Shown in pieces: positions 1 through 4,386 of a stretch of 6,273 bases of DNA (position 1 is its first letter; the number at the start of each line of letters is the position of its first letter). Origin of the DNA: Nocardioidaceae bacterium (GTDB lineage: Bacteria; Actinomycetota; Actinomycetes; Propionibacteriales; Nocardioidaceae). The notes under the pieces were generated by a model. That model ran no database searches. It was not told the origin of the DNA and saw only the letters and a list, made by a program, of their open reading frames with translations. The DNA lies in NCBI GenBank assembly GCA_025965395.1, contig JAOPXA010000173.1, positions 1 to 6,273 on the forward strand, read 5' to 3'. The translations under genes and the position numbers were made by a program.

Positions 1-240
1 ACGGCCGAGACTGCGGCCGCGGTCGCCGAAGTGATCCACGACGACACGGGCCTGCCCGACGCTACTTCCCATCTCCTCGCCGTGAGCCTCGTCGGCATGG
101 GCCAGATCGGTGCGCGCTATTGGCTCGACCACGCCTCTGAGCTCTCCATGGACGAAGCCGTGCAACAGGTCAGTAGCCTGGCCTGGCGAGGACTTGGAGC
201 ATTCCCCCGCACCGAAGAACCCACAACCCGAGAGGACTGA
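1..240 (+). CDS. TetR/AcrR-family transcriptional regulator, C-terminal part (5' truncated)
   Basis: The reading frame is open from the first base of the window and gives 79 residues before a TGA stop, so the N-terminal helix-turn-helix is outside the window. The visible part is alpha-helical, with a hydrophobic stretch (LLAVSLVGMGQIGARYWL) followed by a helix beginning near SMDEAVQQV and a short charged tail. This is the usual look of the last two dimerisation helices of a TetR-type ligand-binding domain. Such proteins are normally homodimeric repressors; ligand and targets cannot be told from this fragment. The family call rests on the C-terminal pattern and on the DUF3107 gene immediately downstream, which I recall paired with a TetR gene in mycobacteria (Rv3208/Rv3208A). 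The last codons contain the ribosome binding site of the next gene, so the two are probably cotranscribed and translationally coupled. Confidence 0.75.
   Translation, partial: TAETAAAVAEVIHDDTGLPDATSHLLAVSLVGMGQIGARYWLDHASELSMDEAVQQVSSLAWRGLGAFPRTEEPTTRED
231..235 (+). promoter_or_regulatory. Ribosome binding site for the DUF3107 gene
   Basis: AGAGG lies inside the last codons of the TetR gene, 7 bases before the GTG at 243. It supports GTG as the start and suggests coupling to the upstream gene. It is the only clear Shine-Dalgarno sequence in the window. Confidence 0.7.
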
Positions 241-242
241 CC

Positions 243-464
243 GTGGAGGTCAAAATTGGCGTCTCGAACGCCGCCCGCGAATTGTCCGTCGATTCCGAAG
301 ATTCCCCCGATGCGGTGCTGGATGCACTGACCAAGGCCGTGACCAACGACGGGCTGTTCATCCTGAGCGACACCAAGGGCCGCACGATCGCTGTGCCCGC
401 CGACAAGATCGCCTACCTGACGTTCGCCGACACCACGGGACGCAAGGTCGGATTCGCCAAGTAG
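243..464 (+). CDS. DUF3107 domain-containing protein (TB9.4-like)
   Basis: This 73-residue protein matches what I know of the actinobacterial DUF3107 family, whose M. tuberculosis member is Rv3208A (TB9.4, known mainly as a T-cell antigen). The family's biochemical function is not established. The protein begins MEVKIGV, has an acidic helix with SPDAVLDALTKAV around residues 20-32, and a strand-rich second half (LFILSDTKGRTIAVPADKIAYL) ending in GRKVGFAK. That pattern fits one compact alpha/beta domain and is full length for the family. There is no signal peptide or membrane segment. The GTG start is chosen because the frame begins with the family's usual MEVKIG and has AGAGG 7 bases upstream. 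It lies 2 bp behind the TetR stop and converges on the ferritin-like gene, with 31 bp between the stops. Confidence 0.9.
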   Translation: MEVKIGVSNAARELSVDSEDSPDAVLDALTKAVTNDGLFILSDTKGRTIAVPADKIAYLTFADTTGRKVGFAK

Positions 465-480
465 GCGTCAGCACTTTTTT

Positions 481-500
481 CCTGACCACTGCGTGTCAGG
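481..500. repeat. Short inverted repeat at the convergent gene junction
   Basis: CCTGAC (481-486) and GTCAGG (495-500) form a perfect 6-bp stem with an 8-base loop. The right arm contains the stop codon of the ferritin-like gene. A run of six T (475-480) sits just before the hairpin on the + strand, the wrong side for a standard intrinsic terminator in that direction, and becomes an A-run after the hairpin on the - strand. A second GTCAG copy (467-471) and CTGACG (417-422) could pair alternatively, and CTGACG/CGTCAG (466-471) would place a stem just ahead of the T-run. A terminator role is possible but not convincing. Confidence 0.35.
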
Positions 501-1206
501 ATGCAAGGCCAAGCTTGGCCATGCGTTCGGCGTGAGCCTCGGTGAGGCGAGCAAACATACGGCCGATTCCGGCGAGATCCATGCCGGGTCGGTCCGCTCC
601 CCCGACGAGCACGGCCGTCAAGCCGTCGTGCTCGGCGGCTACGGCCTGCGCTTGACTCAGCGCCTCGCCGACCAGGCGCCTACCCCATAGCGCGAGGCGG
701 CCGCCCACGCGCGGGTTGGCCACGATGGCCGCCCGCACGCGATCGACGACGAACTCCGAATGGCCCGTCCCGTTCATCGTCTGCATGACGAGCGCGCGGG
801 TCTTCTCGTCAAGAAACGCCGCGATCTCGGTGTAGAAATCGGCGGCAAGGCCGTCGCCGACGTAGGCCTTCACGAGCCCCTCGAGCCAGTCGGCTGGAGC
901 CGTACGGGCGTGGAACTTCTCGAACGTTTCATGGAATGGCGCCATCGCCTCGAAGGGGTCGACCCCGAGGTCTTCGAGCCCTTTGCGCAGTGACAAGAAG
1001 TGTTCGAACTCCGCCGCCGCCATCGCTGCAATCTCGGCCTTGTCCTGGATGTCAGGGGCGAGCTTGGCGTCCTCGGCGAGCCGTTCGAAGGCGGTCAACT
1101 CACCGAAAGCCAGCACACCCAACAGGTCGACGACGCCCTCGCGATAGAGCGGATCGTCGAACGCGGCGGGACTCGTGGTGGGGGGTGAGGACTTCTTTGC
1201 GGCCAT
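496..1206 (-). CDS. Ferritin-like fold protein, MiaE-like family (Rv3210c-like)
   Basis: This 236-residue protein begins with a polar, probably disordered tail (residues 1-17) followed by a helical bundle. Candidate metal ligands are Glu36 in helix 1 (VLAFGELTAFERL), Glu66 and His69 in an ExxH motif in helix 2 (AAAEFEHFLSL), acidic residues Asp118, Asp123 and Glu127 in helix 3, and His149/Glu151 in GHSEF. The family is classed with the ferritin-like proteins related to MiaE, the di-iron tRNA hydroxylase that acts on 2-methylthio-isopentenyl-adenosine. Only one clear ExxH is visible instead of the two usual in di-iron ferritin-like enzymes, so enzymatic activity is inference. No signal peptide or membrane segment is seen, so it is probably cytoplasmic. 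The ATG at 1206 is chosen because a -10-like element lies six bases upstream and there is no Shine-Dalgarno. The gene is divergent from the RNA helicase. Confidence 0.8.
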   Translation of the reverse strand: MAAKKSSPPTTSPAAFDDPLYREGVVDLLGVLAFGELTAFERLAEDAKLAPDIQDKAEIAAMAAAEFEHFLSLRKGLEDLGVDPFEAMAPFHETFEKFHARTAPADWLEGLVKAYVGDGLAADFYTEIAAFLDEKTRALVMQTMNGTGHSEFVVDRVRAAIVANPRVGGRLALWGRRLVGEALSQAQAVAAEHDGLTAVLVGGADRPGMDLAGIGRMFARLTEAHAERMAKLGLAS

Positions 1207-1212
1207 ATTCGC

Positions 1213-1218
1213 AGCGTA
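1213..1218 (-). promoter_or_regulatory. -10 element (TACGCT) for the ferritin-like gene, probably leaderless
   Basis: Read on the - strand, TACGCT fits the actinobacterial TANNNT -10 consensus and ends six bases before the ATG. Transcription would then begin at or next to the start codon. There is no purine-rich Shine-Dalgarno in the available 5' space, and no good -35 was found. Confidence 0.45.
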
Positions 1219-1220
1219 GA

Positions 1221-1250
1221 GGAATCCCGGGGGCGTGAGCGCGTTAGACT
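1221..1250 (+). promoter_or_regulatory. Candidate promoter for the helicase gene (ECF-like, or TAGACT -10)
   Basis: GGAAT (1221-1225) and CGTT (1242-1245) are 16 bases apart, resembling the GGAAY / GTT promoters used by SigH/SigE/SigR-type ECF sigma factors of actinobacteria. Overlapping it, TAGACT (1245-1250) fits TANNNT for the housekeeping sigma factor but lacks a good -35. Either would give a leader of roughly 35-45 bases before the CTG at 1293. Short motifs like these occur by chance, so this is a suggestion from position and spacing only. Confidence 0.3.
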
Positions 1251-1292
1251 CACACGGTATTCACTTGCGAATCTGAAGAAGAGAAGAAGACT

Positions 1293-2702
1293 CTGACCAC
1301 CTTTCGAGAACTTGGCGTCATGCCAGAGATCGCCGATGCCCTGCTCGACGTAGGCATCGAAAATCCGTTCCCCATTCAAGAAATGACCCTGTCGGTCGCC
1401 CTGCTCGGCACCGACCTCATCGGCCAGGCCCGCACCGGCACTGGCAAGACGTTGGCATTTGGCATTCCCGTCATCCAGCGCACGGTCGCTCCGCACGACC
1501 CCGACTACTCTCAGGTCGCCGAGGGCAAGCCCCAGGCGCTCATCGTCGCACCGACCCGCGAGCTCGCGATCCAGGTCGCCGGCGACATCGCCGTCGCCTC
1601 CAAGCGTCGCGGCACCCGCAACCTCACCATCTACGGCGGAGTTCCGTACGAGGGACAGCTCGAGGCGCTCGAGCGTGGCGTCGACATCGTCGTCGGCACC
1701 CCCGGACGCTTGCTCGACCTTGCCAACCGCGGCAAGCTCGATCTCTCCCACGTGAAGTCGCTCGTCCTCGACGAGGCCGACGAGATGCTCGACCAGGGCT
1801 TCTTGCCCGATGTCGAGTCGCTGCTCGCCAGAACCCCCGAGACGCGTCAGACGATGCTGTTCTCGGCGACCATGCCTTCGGCGATCGTCGGGCTGGCGCG
1901 CAAGCACATGCGCTCGCCGATGAACATCCGCGCTGAGTCCGCCGATAGCAACCAGATGGTACCCGCGACCGCGCAGTTCGTGTGGCAGGCCCATGACATG
2001 GACAAGCCGGAGGTCGTCGCCCGCATCCTGCAGGCCGAGAACCGCGGCCGCGTCATCATCTTCACCCGCACCAAGCGCACCGCGCAGCGGGTCGCCGATG
2101 ACCTCAAGGACCGCGGCTTCCCGTCGTCGCCCTTGCATGGAGACATGGCGCAGAACGCCCGCGAAAAAGCCCTCAACGGCTTCCGCGAGGGCAAGATCGA
2201 CATCCTCGTCGCGACCGACGTCGCCGCGCGTGGCATCGACGTCGAGGGCGTCACGCACGTCATCAACTACAACTGCCCCGAGGACGAGAAGACATACGTC
2301 CACCGCATCGGGCGCACGGGCCGCGCGGGCAGGTCCGGCATCGCCGTGACGTTCGTCGACTGGGCGGACATCGTCCGTTGGAAGACGATCAACAAAGCCC
2401 TGGAGCTTCCTTTTGAGGATCCCCAGGAGACCTACTCGACGTCGGAGCACCTGTTCCACGACATGGGTATCCCGCGCGATGCCAAGGGCCGCCTCATCCC
2501 GGAGAAGCCTCGAGAGCCCCGCGAAGCCGCTCCCCGCAGTGGTGGCGACCGCGGATCCAAGCAGGGCGGCGGACGCAGCTCTGCTCCCCGCGAGGGCACC
2601 AAGCAGGCCGAGGGCAGCGCCGCGCAGCCGTCACGCAACCGGAGTCGCAACCGCAACCGCAGCCGTACCCGCGGAGGCACCCCCGTCGCCAGCGACGAAT
2701 AA
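1293..2702 (+). CDS. rhlE: RhlE-type DEAD-box ATP-dependent RNA helicase
   Basis: An ATP-dependent RNA helicase that remodels RNA duplexes (ribosome assembly, mRNA turnover, cold or stress adaptation in this family). Numbered from a CTG start, the 469-residue protein shows the Q motif GIENPFPIQ (21-29), motif I ARTGTGKT (46-53), Ia PTRELA (87-92), Ib TPGR (136-139), DEAD (160-163), SAT (191-193), motif V ATDVAARGID (307-316) and motif VI HRIGRTGRAG (337-346). All are intact. A roughly 70-residue Arg/Gly/Ser/Asn-rich basic tail follows, typical of an unstructured RNA-binding extension. The first ATG is at 1320, but the upstream residues TTFRELGV read as homologous sequence and place Phe4 exactly 17 residues before the Q motif, where the family has a conserved aromatic. 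The only plausible start including it is CTG at 1293, preceded by a purine-rich stretch. If ATG is used, the gene is 1320-2702 (460 residues). Confidence 0.93.
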   Translation: MTTFRELGVMPEIADALLDVGIENPFPIQEMTLSVALLGTDLIGQARTGTGKTLAFGIPVIQRTVAPHDPDYSQVAEGKPQALIVAPTRELAIQVAGDIAVASKRRGTRNLTIYGGVPYEGQLEALERGVDIVVGTPGRLLDLANRGKLDLSHVKSLVLDEADEMLDQGFLPDVESLLARTPETRQTMLFSATMPSAIVGLARKHMRSPMNIRAESADSNQMVPATAQFVWQAHDMDKPEVVARILQAENRGRVIIFTRTKRTAQRVADDLKDRGFPSSPLHGDMAQNAREKALNGFREGKIDILVATDVAARGIDVEGVTHVINYNCPEDEKTYVHRIGRTGRAGRSGIAVTFVDWADIVRWKTINKALELPFEDPQETYSTSEHLFHDMGIPRDAKGRLIPEKPREPREAAPRSGGDRGSKQGGGRSSAPREGTKQAEGSAAQPSRNRSRNRNRSRTRGGTPVASDE

Positions 2703-2724
2703 CCCCGCACCCCTCCGCTGGCGA

Positions 2725-2771
2725 GGACCAATATGGTCGCATTTTCAAGGAAAATGCAACCATATTGGTTC
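2725..2771. repeat. Long AT-rich hairpin between convergent genes (possible bidirectional terminator)
   Basis: Arms 2727-2746 and 2750-2769 are 20 bases each and complementary at 19 positions, separated by a 3-base loop (AAG). G2726-T2770 (wobble) and G2725-C2771 extend the stem to 22. The one internal mismatch, C2738 against A2758 in + strand RNA, becomes a G-U wobble in - strand RNA. Each arm can also fold on itself: 2726-2738 (GACCA / TGGTC), 2739-2757 (GCATTTTC / GAAAATGC) and 2758-2770 (AACCA / TGGTT). The arms are about 38 percent GC, well below the surrounding genes. It lies in the 93-bp gap between the stops of the helicase and the transpeptidase. No U-tract follows on either strand, so a terminator would be of the U-less type; a dispersed palindromic repeat is the main alternative. 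Confidence 0.85.
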
Positions 2772-2795
2772 CGCCACGGGAGGCGCGGCAGCTGG

Positions 2796-3503
2796 CTAGG
2801 CGAGGACGACGACCTTGGTGCCGACGGGCGCGAAGTTCCAGAGCTTGATCGCGTTGGGTCGCTCTTGGCGGATGCATCCTGACGACAACGGCGTGCCGAG
2901 CTGGGCGGTCGTCTGCTCCAGGTTGCCCGAGCGGTCGAGGGGTATGTCGTGGAAGCCGATCGCCGCATTGGGCCCGTGCGCAAAGCGTACGAAGTAGCGC
3001 ATCGTGCTCGTGTAATTGAACGACGTCGCCCGCTCCGACCGCGAGTAGACCCTGAACGTGCCCGGGTTCAGGTTGTCATGGATGCTCCCCGAGACGAGGT
3101 ATGTCGTCTCGGCGACTCCGTTGGCATCGACGAGCCAGACCCGCTGATCCGACTGCGAAAAGACGACGCGCTTGCCCGTGCCTGAGTCTGCGGGGAGCTC
3201 AGTCGACACTGGCTTCGGCGTGACCGTCGCGGGCGCAGGCGTCACCTCGGTCAGACGCGCTTGAGTGAGCGTGGCAAACGCCGCATCGGAGGACGCTTCC
3301 GCCGAGCTGGCCGAGTTGCCCGTGAAGTCCGGCAAGAGGCCGAGACCCGCGCCCGCAACGAGCACCGTGACGATCATGGATCCGACAAAGAGTCCTAGTC
3401 GCCCGTTGCGTCGTGCTTTGCGGTGGCGCGACCGCTCGACAGCGCGAGCCTCTCGAGGGGACTCGGCGCGTCGACGAGGCTCATACGGCGGCGAGGTCGG
3501 CAC
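2796..3503 (-). CDS. L,D-transpeptidase, YkuD domain, membrane-anchored
   Basis: L,D-transpeptidases form 3-3 cross-links in peptidoglycan or attach proteins to it, using a catalytic Cys on the outer face of the membrane. The 235-residue product has a basic cytoplasmic N-terminus (1-35, many Arg/Lys), one membrane helix at about 37-58 acting as an uncleaved anchor, a Ser/Ala/Pro/Thr-rich linker to about 108, and a YkuD catalytic domain from KRVVFSQSDQRVWLV to the C-terminus. His185 (IGFHDIP) and the signature SSGCIRQ (207-213) with Cys210 and Arg212 are the active-site residues. The signature has Ser in place of the His of the common SHGC form, a variant I believe also occurs in active members. 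There is no separate peptidoglycan-binding or Ig-like domain. The GTG at 3503 follows a -10-like TATGCT by six bases and lies 24 bp after the ParA stop, so it may be cotranscribed with ParA, read from its own promoter, or both. Confidence 0.9.
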   Translation of the reverse strand: MPTSPPYEPRRRAESPREARAVERSRHRKARRNGRLGLFVGSMIVTVLVAGAGLGLLPDFTGNSASSAEASSDAAFATLTQARLTEVTPAPATVTPKPVSTELPADSGTGKRVVFSQSDQRVWLVDANGVAETTYLVSGSIHDNLNPGTFRVYSRSERATSFNYTSTMRYFVRFAHGPNAAIGFHDIPLDRSGNLEQTTAQLGTPLSSGCIRQERPNAIKLWNFAPVGTKVVVLA

Positions 3504-3509
3504 CTGGCC

Positions 3510-3515
3510 AGCATA
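3510..3515 (-). promoter_or_regulatory. -10 element (TATGCT) for the L,D-transpeptidase, probably leaderless
   Basis: On the - strand TATGCT fits TANNNT and is followed by six bases and then the GTG start. It lies in the 24-bp gap behind the ParA gene. No Shine-Dalgarno precedes the GTG, and no clear -35 is present. Confidence 0.45.
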
Positions 3516-3527
3516 CGACGCGCGTGC

Positions 3528-4301
3528 TCAGGCCTCGGTGACCCGACTCAGCAAGTGCCCGGCGACGTCGCGGTAGGCCGCGGCGCCCTTGTGGGACTTC
3601 GCGGTGCCCAAGATCGTACGACCGATGGCCGGGGCCTCGGCAAACTTGATCGACTTGGGAATAGCGGGTTCGATGATCGGCAGCTCATAGGTCTCTTGGA
3701 TCGCCGCGATCACGGCGCGCGCGTGGTTGGTGCGGCCGTCGTACATGGTCGGCAGCACGCCCACGATGTCGAGCTGGGGATTGATGAACTGCTTGACGTC
3801 GTGCACGGTGTCGAGAAGCTGCCCCACCCCGCGATGCGACAACGTCTCGCACTGCAGCGGGATGAGCAGCTGGGTTGCCGCAGACAGCGCTCCGACGGTG
3901 AGCACGCCCAGCGTCGGCGGGCAGTCGATCAGGATCCAGTCGTAGTCGTCAGCCACCTTGTCGAGGGCGACCCGCAGGCGTTGTTCGCGACCGGTGCGCG
4001 TCGCCAAAACCTCTTCAGTGTGGGTCAGACCAATGTTGGCGGGGAGCAGGTGCATGCCGTCGTCAACCACGACGATCGCGTCGTCGGTCTGCGCCTTGCC
4101 CAGCAGGACGTCGGCCACGGTGACCTCAAGGTCCTCAGGGTCGATGCCGAGGGAAAATGTGAGCCCGGCTTGGGGATCCAGATCGACCAACAGGACGCGA
4201 GCGCCGCGCTCGAGCAGCGCTGCGCCGAGCGATGCGACGGTGGTCGTCTTTCCGACCCCGCCCTTTTGGTTCGCGACAGCGAGGGTGGTGGGAGTGGGCA
4301 C
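3528..4301 (-). CDS. ParA/Soj-family ATPase without a ParB partner
   Basis: A ParA-type P-loop ATPase. In this family ATP drives dimerisation and non-specific DNA binding, used to segregate or position chromosomes, plasmids or protein complexes. From the GTG at 4301 the product is 257 residues. It shows the deviant Walker A KGGVGKTT (13-20, signature Lys13 and P-loop Lys18), Walker A' VDLDPQA (39-45) with Asp42, Walker B ILIDCPP (123-129) with Asp126, and the Soj-like IPKSIKFAEAP (214-224). The N-terminus is short with no helix-turn-helix extension, so this resembles chromosomal Soj and not plasmid type Ia ParA. An in-frame ATG at 4409 exists, but the extra 36 residues lack family character and would run into the start of the divergent SDR, so GTG is preferred. 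No parB gene or parS-like site is seen here. M. tuberculosis Rv3213c is, as I recall, the equivalent solitary ParA near rhlE. Confidence 0.92.
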   Translation of the reverse strand: MPTPTTLAVANQKGGVGKTTTVASLGAALLERGARVLLVDLDPQAGLTFSLGIDPEDLEVTVADVLLGKAQTDDAIVVVDDGMHLLPANIGLTHTEEVLATRTGREQRLRVALDKVADDYDWILIDCPPTLGVLTVGALSAATQLLIPLQCETLSHRGVGQLLDTVHDVKQFINPQLDIVGVLPTMYDGRTNHARAVIAAIQETYELPIIEPAIPKSIKFAEAPAIGRTILGTAKSHKGAAAYRDVAGHLLSRVTEA

Positions 4302-4307
4302 GTGGCC

Positions 4308-4335
4308 ATTGTGCCAGTTGTCGGGAGAGGTCCAA
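4308..4335 (-). promoter_or_regulatory. Candidate promoter for the ParA-family gene, possibly leaderless
   Basis: On the - strand TTGGAC (4335-4330) and CACAAT (4313-4308) are 16 bases apart, matching the first three bases of TTGACA and four of six of TATAAT. CACAAT ends six bases before the GTG at 4301. No Shine-Dalgarno is visible, which supports the GTG as the start of a leaderless transcript. Confidence 0.4.
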
Positions 4336-4352
4336 GACACGCGCGCATCGCC

Positions 4353-4380
4353 TTGTGCGTGGGTGCATTCCTGGCATCCT
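4353..4380 (+). promoter_or_regulatory. Candidate promoter for the SDR gene, possibly leaderless
   Basis: TTGTGC (4353-4358) and CATCCT (4375-4380) are 16 bases apart, and CATCCT ends six bases before the ATG at 4387. The -10 match is weak (A at position 2 and T at position 6). It lies back to back with the ParA promoter candidate in an 85-bp divergent gap. Confidence 0.3.
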
Positions 4381-4386
4381 GGGCGT

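Noticed and set aside
475..480. T6 run as a standard intrinsic terminator of DUF3107
   Set aside because: The nearest stem upstream (CGCC/GGCG, 455-467) is only 4 bp, overlaps the stop codon and lies 7 bases from the T-run; the better hairpin lies downstream of it.
1095..2459. A 454-codon open frame on the - strand opposite the helicase
   Set aside because: It is antisense to a helicase with every DEAD-box motif intact, has a low-complexity Asp/Arg/Leu/Val composition, and overlaps the ferritin-like gene.
2634..2682. Repeated CGCAAC/CGCAGC units near the end of the helicase
   Set aside because: The units are imperfect and code for the Arg/Asn/Ser-rich basic tail usual in this family, so no separate DNA repeat is called.
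2432..2983. An open frame on the - strand through the hairpin and the end of the helicase
   Set aside because: It has no recognisable domain, is Arg/Ser/Pro-rich, and overlaps two well-supported genes and the hairpin.
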